NCBI RefSeq assembly: GCF_000829415.1
Contig: NZ_AP014637.1
Location: forward strand, 4,047,001-4,111,000
Reading direction: 5' to 3'
DNA length: 64,000 nucleotides
Source: Pseudomonas sp. StFLB209
GTDB taxonomy: Bacteria; Pseudomonadota; Gammaproteobacteria; Pseudomonadales; Pseudomonadaceae
A program made the translations under genes and the position numbers. Below the pieces are notes generated by a model, which had not been told where the DNA came from, made no database searches, and worked only from the letters and a program-made list of their open reading frames with translations. Below, piece by piece: positions 9,001 through 18,015 of this stretch. Within the stretch, counting starts at the first letter, position 1. Every line of letters begins with the position of its first letter.

Positions 9001-11172
9001 CTGAGCGCCTTGATTCGCGAACTGGACATCGCCGCCGGCTATCGGACGCTGCTCAGACAGACACTCAGCCACGACAGCCCGGACTACGCGATACGACTCA
9101 AGTACTACGCCTTGCAGGTGCCGGCACTGGAGTTGCTCAGGACCTACGCCATGCGCGTGCGCGGTGAACTGAGCGACGAGGCGTTCTGTTTTGTCGAGGG
9201 GGTAATGATCATGCCTGACGGCCTCGGGCGCCTGCAGGTGCTGGGCCGGGATATCATCATCAGCCCCTTGCAACTGCGCGCCGCTCCCGGCCTGGCTGCC
9301 GATACGGTGCTGGGTGCGTTCATCATCGCCCCGTTGGCGCCGCAGCCAGGCCCGTGGCTGCTGTACACGCTGTTCAACGCTGATTTTGTCGTCGAGGAAT
9401 ATGCCAGCGAAGCCGCGCTGCTCAGTGATATCCACACTGACCAGAACTTGCAGAAGTTCATCCTTAGTCGCCTGCCTGCTCAGGCGCGGCGCTTGTATGA
9501 CAACGGCGGCTTTGTAGAGCCGCATCTGCCTTTCAGTGCCGAGTCGGACCTGGACGTGCCCTGGGAAACCCCGACGCCGGTCAGCCTGGCGCTTTCACCG
9601 GTGCAGGGCAACGCGCTGCAGGCGTTGTTCGATAGCACCGGGCAAGTGTTGCGTTGGTGGTTCGAGCAACTGAGTGTGACCAATGCCGAAGATCAGCGCA
9701 TGGCCTCCAGGTTTCTCTGGGGGCTGGGGGCCGAACAGGTGCTGGCCCTGTTGCCGGGGCGTCTTGGGGCGTTGGTGGGTTTGTGGCAAAGCCATGATCT
9801 GTTGCATGCGTCGGCCATGGATGTCGTTCAGATGCAATGGGGCAAGGCCGCTGCGGAGTTGCTGGCCGCCGTGGGTGTGCTGATTACCGTCCGACGCTCC
9901 CGCCAGGAAGAACTGCTCGAACCCGAACGGCTCGCTGTCGACCGCGAGGTCCCACGACTGCCGGACCTTTCACAGTTCGGCTGGGGTAAAAACAGCCTGA
10001 CCCCGGACCTTTGGTCACGGCTGCGCCTTTTCCAGGCCAACGACGTGGCCTTGGCCAACCTGACCCACGATCCGCTGTTCAACACCTACAAAGATACGGC
10101 AGGCCGGACCTATGCCTCGATTGCCGGCGCGGTGTACCGCGTCGACAAGGACGAGTATGGCTGGTTCATTGTTGGTGATAACACCCAGGGTCCCAGGGTT
10201 GCGCTGCGTCAGCAGCAATGGGAGCTGAACCTGCAACTGGGGCTCAGGGGGGGAGGCGGCATCCTGACCCGGGTCAAGACCGGTTTGATCAATGCAGAGG
10301 TCGACGACGTGCTGATCGTCGAAGCGCGCGGCATGACTGATATACGTCACAAGTACCGCACGCGTGCCGACGACATCGCCCTGGCCCATGCGCAGGCACG
10401 TGAGTACCTGGAAAACAGCCTGGACAATCTGCTGCAGCGCACGCCTGACGGCCAGCCTCATCCAAGAGTCAACGCCATCCTCAAGGACTTTTTTGATATC
10501 AATGCTCCTGATGAGCGCCTGCACAGCGCGGTGAGCACGATCGTCAAGCAGCTCTACAGCGCCCTGATGGATGGCAGCCTGTCGCCCTACAACTCTGCGC
10601 GCTATGTGGTCGGGGTGCGTCGATCAAGCGTCGACGACAGCACCGCGTTCACCTTTCCCAACGAACCACAGAAACACATCTACCTGACCGACCGTTTCTT
10701 TCGTGACCCGGTATGTCGCCTCAAACCTCATGTCCTGAGCCGCAGCCGCTTCAATGCGGGCATCCATTCGCGGGCAATTGTTCTGCTGCATGAGCTGTCG
10801 CACCTGTACAGCGCAACCGAGGACATCGCCTACCTCGATGCACACATGCCGTTCATCGACATGCTTGAGGACCATTCAGCCTATCGGGCTTCGCTCAAGA
10901 GCGACCTGATCGTCCGGCAGCGCGGTTTGTCTTACCGCACCTCGCCCCACGAACTGTTCCGCGACCGGGACGACACTACCGATATCTGGTACGAGGTCAG
11001 TGACGGCAACGCCGTCAGCAAGATTCTGCGAAGCGCCAACACCCGGACCATGGAAAAGGCCCGTGATGCGTTCTACGCCGATGCGCGGGTGCGTAGCGAC
11101 ATCATGCTCGGCAATGCCGACTCGGTGGCGTTACTGGTGTCGTTGCTGGGCAGGGAGAAGCTGGTGCCGTAG
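6016..11172 (+). CDS. Giant DUF6543-type toxin-like protein, tandem paralogue of the preceding gene
   Basis: The 1718-aa product aligns with its upstream neighbour along its whole length: LFEQRMLAIVDQQ, DSIIALQKRNLQ, VDDALDIRHLLD, LLYTLFNADF, LYDNGGF and WELNLQLGLRGG all have counterparts. The C-terminus keeps the presumed zinc site HELSH (1592-1596), then T-E-D-I-A-Y with Asp 1603, and NADS near the end. Protease motifs are thus conserved in both copies while most surrounding residues differ, which argues for selection on both. No signal peptide or transmembrane segment is evident. The start at 6016 follows CAAGGAACC. An in-frame ATG at 5980 lies inside the leader hairpin. The gene ends 5 bp before the convergent acyl-CoA dehydrogenase gene. 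Delivery route and target are not shown by the sequence. Confidence 0.75.
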   Translation: MTQSATPWFYHHALSQRFVQDVRAALSAARISPEQQQWLQRLIDNPDNGQPLPRVDRLLTDTQLPMSAELAGAWVISAPSQVAAPLLLSTLLRGIESFADRDALNAELILRLPVGAGMSVVLEAERVEGKLFEQRMLAIVDQQAGQLQALSQQLDALPSLYTAIGKHLQEAVDRQLPGAGLDVFSHLLQVVSADGTQVLGTMSLADAAYQDHGSQTANPGKDTRRRFMSASGELVSETQAQPWVMALAEAGNGLAGQFERLLDQYWLSRRDEDVTVREFAARGLAEAFGHEILKSAHEQRLTETELHYLGRILERPALPLDEDLCRAWQLSLELEGQGSPKLAGVFLLEFTNQQMPGLYLFSAAYGLRHFASRQVLEQHFSSAQALPELNRCTSLDEHDGLQVHKVQRVRLDLIEQPLFLRMLDSIIALQKRNLQHVSGLAAIHHQRAAVRVDDALDIRHLLDLRLTGLHDAWRWTVEQDSFEQRWAARQTVAEFGSAQLDAPLYSLSSSWYGQLSSMDVFVERQCQLYEHVVGCMRLALNRYLSVFGEQGMDARDLWVHSAGAANAHLISLALERFSGHVIGPLPAGSQLLPEALSARLPVDLLEVILNRVVSDFDRRYDWHLRSFFMRPVRWLDTQLRPRLLNGLIRDCALRLDVSMERRRQELDAQSLDMFQQVLDRPTAALRQALGTHQVDAHRVQLIFDPARPALALGSVLVLNSAAAPGRHVLWSLSDGLSDHASLQALEENLTRRFDWPAARQAWMALLGEADRQQLQGHLDRLQHPLRLKLSLQRLDGHVFHALQQTEIERHCQKVVQVCQQALPHKLSADLLRHVLRESEDDDSNRPLLDHLGLTMELMLTDALLPAWMKQASIAQLFSLSALIKNWYIACNSGKDFLFDIPEPGRYARDRLLARLQADFPGAEVDPDRIMVTLTRYIPAPVAIGQIPQAIPAASNRVQTSLSEYAIGRFSASQDGILSVSTGEAAWPGKPISAEYLSALIRELDIAAGYRTLLRQTLSHDSPDYAIRLKYYALQVPALELLRTYAMRVRGELSDEAFCFVEGVMIMPDGLGRLQVLGRDIIISPLQLRAAPGLAADTVLGAFIIAPLAPQPGPWLLYTLFNADFVVEEYASEAALLSDIHTDQNLQKFILSRLPAQARRLYDNGGFVEPHLPFSAESDLDVPWETPTPVSLALSPVQGNALQALFDSTGQVLRWWFEQLSVTNAEDQRMASRFLWGLGAEQVLALLPGRLGALVGLWQSHDLLHASAMDVVQMQWGKAAAELLAAVGVLITVRRSRQEELLEPERLAVDREVPRLPDLSQFGWGKNSLTPDLWSRLRLFQANDVALANLTHDPLFNTYKDTAGRTYASIAGAVYRVDKDEYGWFIVGDNTQGPRVALRQQQWELNLQLGLRGGGGILTRVKTGLINAEVDDVLIVEARGMTDIRHKYRTRADDIALAHAQAREYLENSLDNLLQRTPDGQPHPRVNAILKDFFDINAPDERLHSAVSTIVKQLYSALMDGSLSPYNSARYVVGVRRSSVDDSTAFTFPNEPQKHIYLTDRFFRDPVCRLKPHVLSRSRFNAGIHSRAIVLLHELSHLYSATEDIAYLDAHMPFIDMLEDHSAYRASLKSDLIVRQRGLSYRTSPHELFRDRDDTTDIWYEVSDGNAVSKILRSANTRTMEKARDAFYADARVRSDIMLGNADSVALLVSLLGREKLVP

Positions 11173-11177
11173 AGCGC

Positions 11178-12329
11178 TTACAACAGGTAATGGCGCAACT
11201 CGCGGGCGATCAGCAGGCGCTGGATTTCGCTGCTGCCTTCGTAGATCTGGGTGATGCGTGCATCGCGGTAATAGCGCTCTACCGGATAGTCCTCAAGATA
11301 CCCATAGCCACCGTGAATCTGCACGGCGCTGGAGCATACCTGCTCGGCCATCTCCGAGGCGAACAGCTTGGCCTGGGAGGCTTCGGACAGGCAGGGCAGG
11401 CCGGCGCTGCGCAGGCGGGCGGCATGCAGCACCAGCAGGCGACTGGCATTGATACGGGTGTGCATGTCGGCCAGCAGGTTGGCGATGCTTTGATGTTCGA
11501 TGATCGGCTGGCCGAACTGCACCCGTTCACGGGCATAAACCAGCGCGGCCTCAAAGGCGGCGCGCGCGATGCCGAGGGCCTGGGCGGCGATGCCGATGCG
11601 CCCGCCTTCCAGGTTCGACAGGGCAATGGCCAGGCCCTTGCCGCGCTCACCCAGCAGGTTGGCGGCCGGAATCCGGCAATCGCTCAGGCTGATGGCGCAG
11701 GTGTCGGAGGCCTTGATCCCCATCTTGTGCTCGCGGCGTTCGACCCTGAACCCTGGGGTGTCGGTAGGGACCAGAAACGCCGACAGGCCCTTTTTGCCCA
11801 GCTGCGGGTCGGTCACGGCAAACACGATTGCCAGTTGTGCACGCTGGCCGTTACTGACGAACTGCTTGGCACCATTGAGCACCCAGCTGTCACCTTGTCG
11901 TTCGGCGCGGGTGCGCAGATTGTGCGCCTCTGAGCCCGCCTGCGGTTCGGTCAGGCAGAAGCAGCCAATCGCCTTGCCGGTCGCCAGTTTCTCCAGCCAG
12001 GCGGCTTGCTGTTCAGCGTTGCCGTACTTGAGGATCGGCCCGCAACCCACTGAGCTGTGCACGCTCATCAGCGTCCCGGTGGCGGCGTCGGCGGCGGAGA
12101 TTTCCTCCACTGCCAAGGCATAGGCGACGTAGTCAAGGTAGCAACCGCCGTATTGCTCGGGGACGATCATGCCCAGTAATCCCAGCTCGCCCATGCGCGT
12201 TACCAGGGCGTCGTCGATCCAGCCAGCCTGTTCCCAGGCTTTGGCATGCGGGGCAATTTCGTTGCGGGCGAACTCGCGTGCCATGTCGCGGATCATCACC
12301 TGTTCTTCGCTCAGTTCGATGTCGTGCAT
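11178..12329 (-). CDS. Acyl-CoA dehydrogenase (isobutyryl-CoA dehydrogenase-like)
   Basis: This 383-aa flavoenzyme of the acyl-CoA dehydrogenase family introduces an alpha-beta double bond into an acyl-CoA and passes electrons to ETF. The N-terminal helical domain begins [10 protein letters not shown]. The FAD-binding middle contains [13 protein letters not shown], and the C-terminus carries the hallmark [16 protein letters not shown] with the catalytic-region Glu. The start at 12329 has GGAG 7 nt upstream, inside the end of the preceding gene, with a 2-nt gap, so the pair is probably translationally coupled. Because the partner looks like 3-hydroxyisobutyryl-CoA hydrolase, isobutyryl-CoA in valine breakdown is the likeliest substrate. 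Another short or branched acyl-CoA remains possible. Confidence 0.9.
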   Translation of the reverse strand: MHDIELSEEQVMIRDMAREFARNEIAPHAKAWEQAGWIDDALVTRMGELGLLGMIVPEQYGGCYLDYVAYALAVEEISAADAATGTLMSVHSSVGCGPILKYGNAEQQAAWLEKLATGKAIGCFCLTEPQAGSEAHNLRTRAERQGDSWVLNGAKQFVSNGQRAQLAIVFAVTDPQLGKKGLSAFLVPTDTPGFRVERREHKMGIKASDTCAISLSDCRIPAANLLGERGKGLAIALSNLEGGRIGIAAQALGIARAAFEAALVYARERVQFGQPIIEHQSIANLLADMHTRINASRLLVLHAARLRSAGLPCLSEASQAKLFASEMAEQVCSSAVQIHGGYGYLEDYPVERYYRDARITQIYEGSSEIQRLLIARELRHYLL

Positions 12330-12331
12330 GA

Positions 12332-13426
12332 TCAGCTCTCCAGTGGGGTGAAGAAACGCTGCACATCTTCTTGCCTGACGGCCTGGACGGTGGCGTATTT
12401 CCAGTTGGGCTTTTGGTCTTTGTCGATCATCAAGGCGCGCACCCCCTCGATCAGGTCGCCGTGCTCGAACCATTGGCGGTCCAGGCTCAGTTCCAGCTCG
12501 AAGCACTCGGGCAATGACAACTGGCGACCGCGGCGCAACAGTTCAAGGGTCACGGCCATGGCCAGCGGCGAGCGGCTGTGCATCGCCGCGACGGTGTCCA
12601 GCGCCCATTCCCGGCTGTCAGCCACCGAGACCTGCTGCAGTTGTTCAAGCATGCTGGGGATGTCTGGCAAACCGAAAAAATGATCGATGGCCGGGCGCAG
12701 CGCCTGCAATGGCGGGTCTGGCAGGCGCTGGCTGCCCAGCCGGGCCATCACGCCTTGCAGGTCCTTGAGCGGGTTGATGTGCCATTTCAGGTGGTCGAGC
12801 ATGTGGTCAAGGCGCGCCAGCGACTGGCTGGGCATGTGCCAGTCGGCCAGCCCGCAATACAGTGCGTCAGCGGCGCCGATGCGGGTGCCGGTGATCCCCA
12901 GGTACAGGCCCACTTCGCCGGGCAAACGCGGCAGGAAGTAGCTGGCGCCGACATCGGGAAAGTAACCGATGGCCACCTCCGGCATGCCCAGCGAGCTGCG
13001 CTCGGTGACCACTCGCAGGTCGGCGCTTTGCACCAGGCCCAGCCCGCCGCCCAGCACCAGCCCGTCCATCAGCGCCAGAATCGGTTTGTGATAGGTGTGA
13101 ATACTCAGGTCCAGCCGGTACTCTTCTTCAAAAAAACGCTGATGCTGATCCTGGCCGCTCTGGTGGCTATGATACAAGGCGCGGATATCGCCACCGGCGC
13201 AGAACGCCTTGTCACCGGCACCGCGCAGTACCACGGCATACACCGTGTCATCCTCGGCCCAGGCGTCGAGCTGCGCTTGCAGGCTGCGCACCATCTCCAG
13301 ATCCAGCGCGTTCAGACCGGTCGGGCGATTGAGCACCAGGTGGCCGATGTGGTTGCGCACCCCGGCAAGGATGGCTTTGTCGCTGCTGTGCTGGGGTTGG
13401 CCCGAGGATGAAGCCGATGAACTCAT
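12332..13426 (-). CDS. Enoyl-CoA hydratase/isomerase family, 3-hydroxyisobutyryl-CoA hydrolase type
   Basis: The 364-aa crotonase-fold protein has the oxyanion-hole stretch [14 protein letters not shown] and, after LVLGGGLGL, the segment [20 protein letters not shown]. That segment typifies 3-hydroxyisobutyryl-CoA hydrolases rather than shorter enoyl-CoA hydratases. The length of about 360 residues with a long C-terminal region also fits hydrolases. The expected reaction is release of CoA from 3-hydroxyisobutyryl-CoA in valine catabolism. The start at 13426 is preceded by AAGGAG; the residues before it in the longer frame look non-coding. It is the first gene of a two-gene operon with the acyl-CoA dehydrogenase. 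Confidence 0.88.
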   Translation of the reverse strand: MSSSASSSGQPQHSSDKAILAGVRNHIGHLVLNRPTGLNALDLEMVRSLQAQLDAWAEDDTVYAVVLRGAGDKAFCAGGDIRALYHSHQSGQDQHQRFFEEEYRLDLSIHTYHKPILALMDGLVLGGGLGLVQSADLRVVTERSSLGMPEVAIGYFPDVGASYFLPRLPGEVGLYLGITGTRIGAADALYCGLADWHMPSQSLARLDHMLDHLKWHINPLKDLQGVMARLGSQRLPDPPLQALRPAIDHFFGLPDIPSMLEQLQQVSVADSREWALDTVAAMHSRSPLAMAVTLELLRRGRQLSLPECFELELSLDRQWFEHGDLIEGVRALMIDKDQKPNWKYATVQAVRQEDVQRFFTPLES

Positions 13427-13635
13427 GGTGAACTCCTTGTAGTTGTTGTGGGCTTTGGGCCTGGCCATTGAGGTGTCAGCTCTGAGCATAGCCGGTCGGT
13501 GTTCGACTCTGGCGGTTTATGCCCGGTTGCGCTTCACTGCCGGCACTGGCAAGTATTTTTTGCCCGCCATGAGCAATCGATGTGTTGTGAATGTCACAAG
13601 GTATTCTGGAAGGACTGCCTCTTGAAAGCTGCCTC

Positions 13636-15300
13636 ATGAAAGATACGTTCGCCCCTCGCCAGTGGCAGCCCCACGAGCGCCCGAGCATGCCGGGTTCGCC
13701 GTCCACGCCGTTACATCCCACCCACAAGCGCTGGGCCTTCGCGCTGGTCGGGGTGATCGTGGCATTGACCGGCGGCCTGGGCAATGCGCTGGTCGTCGCC
13801 AACCTGCCTTACCTGCAAGGTGCGCTGGGCGCCACCTCACAGGACATCGCCTGGTTGCCGGCAGCCTATGTGATGACCAATGTTTCGATGAACCTGCTGC
13901 TGGTCAAGTTCCGTCAACAATACGGGCTTCGGGCCTTTACCGAACTGTTTCTGGTGCTCTATGCGCTGGTGACCCTGGCGCACCTGTTCGTCAACGACAT
14001 CGATTCGGCCATCGCGGTACGCGCGGCCCACGGCATGGTCGGCGCAGCACTCAGCACCCTGGGCCTGTACTACATGATTCAGGCCTTCCCGCAAAAGTGG
14101 CGGCTCAAGGCGTTGGTGCTGGGCCTGGGCACCGCGCAACTGGCTACACCGATTGCCCGACTGGTGTCGGAAGACCTGCTACAGATTGCCGAGTGGCGCG
14201 GCCTGTACCTGTTCGAACTGGGCCTGACCCTGCTGTCGCTGGGGTGTGTGCTGATCCTCAAGCTGCCGCCGGGGGATCGTTTCAAGGCTTTTGAAAAACT
14301 CGACTTCCTGACCTTTGGTCTGCTCGCCAGCGGTTTTGCGCTGCTCTGTGCGGTGCTGTCGCTGGGGCGTATCGAGTGGTGGCTGGAGGCACCGTGGATC
14401 GGCATTGCGTCGGCGGCGTCGATCGCCTTGATCTGCGCGGGCCTGGCCATCGAGCACAACCGCTGCAACCCTCTGTTGATTACCCGCTGGCTGGGCAGTG
14501 GCGCAATCCTGCGGCTGGGGCTGGCGGTGGTACTGTTTCGGATCGTGCTGTCCGAGCAGTCGGTGGGGGCGGTGGGATTCTTTCAGACCCTGAACCTTGG
14601 AAGCGAGCAATTGCACACGCTGTACCTGGTGATGCTGCTGGGCAGCGTCGCCGGATTGCTGGTCAGCGCCCTGACTATCAACCCGGCGCACCTGATCAAA
14701 CCGCTGCTGATTTCGCTGGTGATGATGGCGGTGGGCGCCTGGATGGACAGCAGCTCCACCTCCCAGACCCGCCCGGAAAATATGTACTTCAGCCAGTTCC
14801 TGCTGGCCTTTGGTGGCACCTTTTTTCTTGGCCCGACGCTGGTGATGGGCATCAGCGGGGTATTGGCCAACCCGCGCAACATGGTCAGCTTCTCGGTGCT
14901 GTTCGGCATCACCCAAAACATCGGTGGGCTGATCGGCTCGGCGGCGTTGGGCACCTTTCAGGTAGTTCGTGAGAAATTTCACTCCAGCCAGCTGATGGAG
15001 CACCTCACCTTGTTCGATCCGCTGGTGCAGGCGCGCCTGCAAAGCGGCGCGGCCGCCTATGGCGGGGTGATCGCCGACCCGGCTGCCCGTACAGCCCAAG
15101 GCATGCGTGCGCTGGCCAGCACCGCGACCCGTGAGGCCAATGTGCTGGCCTATAACGACGTATTCATGCTGATTGCCTTGATCGCCGTGCTGACCATGCT
15201 GTGGATCAGCGTGCGCGTGCTGTGGCTGAAGATGACCACCAAACCTATTGCGCCGCTGTCGGCGGCGCCCGTTTCCACCAGTAGTGCGCAGGCTTCATGA
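13636..15300 (+). CDS. MFS multidrug efflux transporter, DHA2 (EmrB-like) type
   Basis: The product of about 554 aa is strongly hydrophobic throughout, with about 14 predicted membrane spans. The first begins near residue 30, followed by VANLPYLQGALGATSQDIAWLPAAYV. That stretch matches the first periplasmic loop and helix 2 of DHA2 proton antiporters such as EmrB and FarB. It should pump amphipathic drugs or fatty acids across the inner membrane with the HlyD-type adaptor encoded next. The stop overlaps the adaptor start (ATGA). The start is uncertain: ATG 13636 is preferred, but an in-frame ATG at 13591 exists and neither has a textbook ribosome-binding site. No outer-membrane TolC partner gene lies nearby. 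Confidence 0.88.
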   Translation: MKDTFAPRQWQPHERPSMPGSPSTPLHPTHKRWAFALVGVIVALTGGLGNALVVANLPYLQGALGATSQDIAWLPAAYVMTNVSMNLLLVKFRQQYGLRAFTELFLVLYALVTLAHLFVNDIDSAIAVRAAHGMVGAALSTLGLYYMIQAFPQKWRLKALVLGLGTAQLATPIARLVSEDLLQIAEWRGLYLFELGLTLLSLGCVLILKLPPGDRFKAFEKLDFLTFGLLASGFALLCAVLSLGRIEWWLEAPWIGIASAASIALICAGLAIEHNRCNPLLITRWLGSGAILRLGLAVVLFRIVLSEQSVGAVGFFQTLNLGSEQLHTLYLVMLLGSVAGLLVSALTINPAHLIKPLLISLVMMAVGAWMDSSSTSQTRPENMYFSQFLLAFGGTFFLGPTLVMGISGVLANPRNMVSFSVLFGITQNIGGLIGSAALGTFQVVREKFHSSQLMEHLTLFDPLVQARLQSGAAAYGGVIADPAARTAQGMRALASTATREANVLAYNDVFMLIALIAVLTMLWISVRVLWLKMTTKPIAPLSAAPVSTSSAQAS

Positions 15301-16472
15301 ACGACACCACTCGCAACGACCCGACCCCGCCAGGCGCATCTTCAGGCGCTTCATCCTCGCCGGCCAGCGCTGCGCCGCCAGCGCCGCTGACCTCGCCGGC
15401 GACCAGCAAGCCGCGTTCGACCCGCGCGCGGGTGATATCTTCAACGCTGTTTGGCCTGGTGGCCCTGGCCGGCATTCTGGTGGTGTTGTATGCCTGGCAA
15501 TTGCCCCCGTTCACCAGCCCGATCCAGAGCACCGAGAATGCTCAGGTGCGCGGCCAGACCACGTTGATCGGTCCGCAACTGAGCGGCTATGTGCATGAGG
15601 TGCTGGTTCAGGACTTTCAGCACGTCAAGGCCGGGCAATTGCTGGTGCGCATCGATGACCGCATCTACCGCCAGCGGCTGCAGCAGGCCGAGGCGCAAGT
15701 GAGCGTGCAACAGGCTGCACTGGCCAATAACCTGCAGCAACGACGCAGTGCCGAAGCCACCATCAGCCAGCGTGAAGCTGCGTTGCAAAGCTCAAGCGCC
15801 CAGGCGCGCAAAAGCGCTGCGGATCTCAAACGCAACAGCGCACTGGTCACCGACGGTTCGGTGTCGCGCAGCGAACTCGACGTCGCCCGCGCCGCCGATG
15901 CCCAGGCCCAGGCGGCCGTGGCCGAAGCCAAAGCGGCATTGCAGATCGCCAAAGAAGACCTGCAAACGGTTATCGTCAACCGCGACTCTCTCAAGGCTCA
16001 GATCGAAAACGCCAATGCGGCCCTGGAACTGGCGCGCATCGATCTGGATAACACCCGCATCACCGCGCCAAGAGACGGCCAGCTTGGTCAGATCGGTGTG
16101 CGACTGGGGGCCTATGTCAACTCTGGCGCGCAACTCATGGCGCTGGTGCCAGACACCCTGTGGGTGGTCGCCAACATGAAGGAAACCCAGATGGCCCACG
16201 TACGGCTGGGCCAGCCGGTCAGCTTCACGGTGGACGCGCTGGATCATCAGAAACTCAGCGGCAAGGTCGAACGCATCTCGCCGGCTACCGGTTCCGAGTT
16301 CAGCCTGTTGCCGGCTGACAACGCCACCGGCAACTTCGTCAAGATCGCTCAGCGCATTCCGGTGCGCATCAGCGTCGACGCCGACCAGCCACTGGCTCAG
16401 CGCCTGCGACCGGGGATGTCGGTGGTGGTGAGTATTGATACGTCGTTTGAGAACGACAGTACGACGCCTTAG
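15297..16472 (+). CDS. HlyD/EmrA-family membrane fusion protein
   Basis: This 391-aa periplasmic adaptor starts with a Pro/Ser/Ala-rich cytoplasmic tail of about 40 residues and one membrane segment (about 45-62). The biotinyl-lipoyl-like half GQTTLIGPQLSGYVHEVLV follows. A long Ala/Gln-rich coiled-coil hairpin spans about residues 120-245. The second lipoyl half (ITAPRDGQLGQIGVRLGAYV) and a beta-barrel come next. It links the MFS pump to an outer-membrane channel. Its ATG overlaps the pump stop codon by the ATGA arrangement, so the two are cotranslated and probably form one complex. Confidence 0.9.
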   Translation: MNDTTRNDPTPPGASSGASSSPASAAPPAPLTSPATSKPRSTRARVISSTLFGLVALAGILVVLYAWQLPPFTSPIQSTENAQVRGQTTLIGPQLSGYVHEVLVQDFQHVKAGQLLVRIDDRIYRQRLQQAEAQVSVQQAALANNLQQRRSAEATISQREAALQSSSAQARKSAADLKRNSALVTDGSVSRSELDVARAADAQAQAAVAEAKAALQIAKEDLQTVIVNRDSLKAQIENANAALELARIDLDNTRITAPRDGQLGQIGVRLGAYVNSGAQLMALVPDTLWVVANMKETQMAHVRLGQPVSFTVDALDHQKLSGKVERISPATGSEFSLLPADNATGNFVKIAQRIPVRISVDADQPLAQRLRPGMSVVVSIDTSFENDSTTP

Positions 16473-16629
16473 GTTTTGTACGAAAAGTCGGCGAGCGAAG
16501 GCCAGGCCAGGCTGAAACAGGCCAGCAAGTGGAGTTTGGCTGTTGGCCTTAAACAGCCTGCCACTGTACCTGTTGCCAGGTCTGCGCACTGAGCTATTGT
16601 CCGGGGCTTGAGCCTATGGAGGGGCATTG

Positions 16630-17259
16630 ATGCTGGACGCGACGAATCTGTACCTGTTCCTGATCGCGGCGATGCTGCTGCTGATCGTTCCCGGCCCGAA
16701 CATGCTGTTTGTCACCAGTCACGCCATGGCGCATGGCTGGCGCGGCGGCTTTGCCGCGGCGCTGGGGATTTCTGTGGCGGATCTGCTGATGACTGCGCTG
16801 GTCAGTGCCGGCGTCGGGGCTTTGGTGATGAGCTGGCAGCCGGCGTTTGATGTGCTGCGCCTGTTGGGCGCCGGGTATCTGTTATGGATTGCCTGGCAGA
16901 CCTTGCGCGCCGCGTCTGCTGATGATCAGGCCCCGGCAAGGCTGGCCTCGCTGCGCAAGGTCTTCATCCGCGGCGCACTCAACTGCCTGCTCAATCCCAA
17001 GGCGCTACTGTTTTTCATGGTCTTTCTGCCGCAGTTCGTCAACGTTGCCAACGGACAGGTTGGCCTGCAATTGCTGATGCTTGGCACCTTGCTGGCGCTG
17101 ATCGCACTGATCTTCAATACCGTATTGGGAATCTGCGCTGCGCGGCTGGGCGCCAGCCTTGGCGGAAGCCGGGTGGCCCGACGCTGGGGGGATTTCGGGT
17201 TTGCCGGGGTGATGACGGCCCTGGCGGTGCGGCTGCTGTTTCTGGAACGGGCGGGGTGA
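16630..17259 (+). CDS. LysE/RhtB-family amino-acid exporter
   Basis: The 209-aa inner-membrane protein has about six hydrophobic segments. Its signature LLLIVPGPNMLFVTSHAMAHGWRGG near residues 15-40 is the conserved first helix and loop of the LysE/RhtB translocators, which export amino acids or related compounds. A later stretch NCLLNPKALLFFMVFLPQFV is the second family hallmark. The ATG at 16630 follows GGAGGGG at good spacing; a TTG one codon earlier is less likely. The substrate cannot be told from sequence. It stands alone, convergent with the BRO-N gene across a strong hairpin. Confidence 0.88.
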   Translation: MLDATNLYLFLIAAMLLLIVPGPNMLFVTSHAMAHGWRGGFAAALGISVADLLMTALVSAGVGALVMSWQPAFDVLRLLGAGYLLWIAWQTLRAASADDQAPARLASLRKVFIRGALNCLLNPKALLFFMVFLPQFVNVANGQVGLQLLMLGTLLALIALIFNTVLGICAARLGASLGGSRVARRWGDFGFAGVMTALAVRLLFLERAG

Positions 17260-17271
17260 GCGTTGCCCGGG

Positions 17272-17297
17272 GGCAGGACCGGTCGGCAGGTCCTGCC
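17272..17297. terminator. Perfect hairpin between convergent genes
   Basis: GGCAGGACC (17272-17280) pairs exactly with GGTCCTGCC (17289-17297) around an 8-nt loop. It lies between the lysE-type gene stop and the BRO-N gene stop, so it may terminate both. There is no T-run on either side. Confidence 0.45.
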
Positions 17298-17308
17298 GCA
17301 GCAATCGG

Positions 17309-17881
17309 TCAGCGGTGTTTCAGTAACCCATGACTGTCGGCCAGTTCAACCGGGCGCCGGTCCATGCTCCTGTTCCACAGCCTGTGCCAGAACCCTGATG
17401 GAGGTGGCACCTGTGGAATCAGGTTGGGCATGTCCTGCCAGCGTACCCAGGATTCATTACGCCAGCTCAGCATCAACAGGGTTTTGCCCAGCCACTGCAG
17501 GCGCTCCACCTGCGGTTCATCCATCAATAGTTCATCGCGGCGGCGCAATTGCGGTAGCACCTCGTGGGTGAGCCACTGGCGCAGGGCGCGGTTTTCCGGC
17601 ACGTAATGATGAATGAGCAGGGCAAAGACGCCGGACTCGCTGATCATCACGCATTTTTCCCATTGGCTGTGGCATTCGAGCCAGGCCAGGCGGCGCTGGT
17701 CAGGGTCGAGCTTAAGCGTAGAGCGCTCATCCAGACGAATGCCCATCAGTCGCGCCAGATCAGCCAGGCAGAACCACGCCTGACCCAGATGACGCATGGC
17801 ACGCAGACGTCGGTGATGGCGGAAGAAGGATTCGGCGCGATAGTGTTCTTTGCATGGCGTACAGATATCAAAATTTTGCAT
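17309..17881 (-). CDS. BRO-N domain protein (phage antirepressor-like)
   Basis: The 190-aa product carries a BRO-N domain at about residues 20-115: FRHHRRLRAM, then HLGQAWFCLADLARLMGI, then CVMISESGVFALLIHH, then ENRALRQWLTHEVLPQLR. These match the N-terminal DNA-binding domain of baculovirus BRO proteins and phage antirepressors. The remaining 75 residues are Trp/Arg-rich and I do not recognise them. No other phage genes are nearby, so it is an orphan, perhaps a domesticated or satellite gene. Its leader on the same strand carries a folded inverted repeat (17938-18015) and a complementary heptamer, which suggests RNA-level control. The real function is unknown. Confidence 0.8.
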   Translation of the reverse strand: MQNFDICTPCKEHYRAESFFRHHRRLRAMRHLGQAWFCLADLARLMGIRLDERSTLKLDPDQRRLAWLECHSQWEKCVMISESGVFALLIHHYVPENRALRQWLTHEVLPQLRRRDELLMDEPQVERLQWLGKTLLMLSWRNESWVRWQDMPNLIPQVPPPSGFWHRLWNRSMDRRPVELADSHGLLKHR

Positions 17882-17937
17882 AGCGTATTCTCTGTTGATG
17901 TATCGGTTATTGCCACTTCACCGTCGCCAAACGATAA

Positions 17938-18015
17938 GGTGGCAGCTGTGCGCAGGTTGGCGAACCGGCCAACAGATAAACCGGCAGACCCGAGGGTCTC
18001 CCACGCACAGCTACC
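17938..18015. ncRNA. Candidate structured RNA / three-way junction inverted repeat
   Basis: An outer stem (about 17942-17952 with 18004-18014, CAGCTGTGCG against CGCACAGCT) encloses two perfect inner hairpins. These are GTTGGC/GCCAAC (17956-17973) and AGACC-CGAG-GGTCT (17986-17999). On the minus strand the element lies 57 nt upstream of the BRO-N start codon. The heptamer TTGGCGA inside it is complementary to TCGCCAA at 17924-17930 and 18088-18094. This layout recalls the C4 antisense RNA that controls phage antirepressor genes, but the assignment is an inference and the transcribed strand is not settled. Confidence 0.4.

Noticed and set aside
8380..9525. 381-codon open frame on the minus strand inside giant gene 2
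   Set aside because: Shadow of the sense gene; composition is low-complexity and no start signal or family is seen.
16473..16629. Possible small gene or REP between the efflux pair and the LysE exporter
   Set aside because: The spacer has no convincing frame or palindrome matching known REPs.
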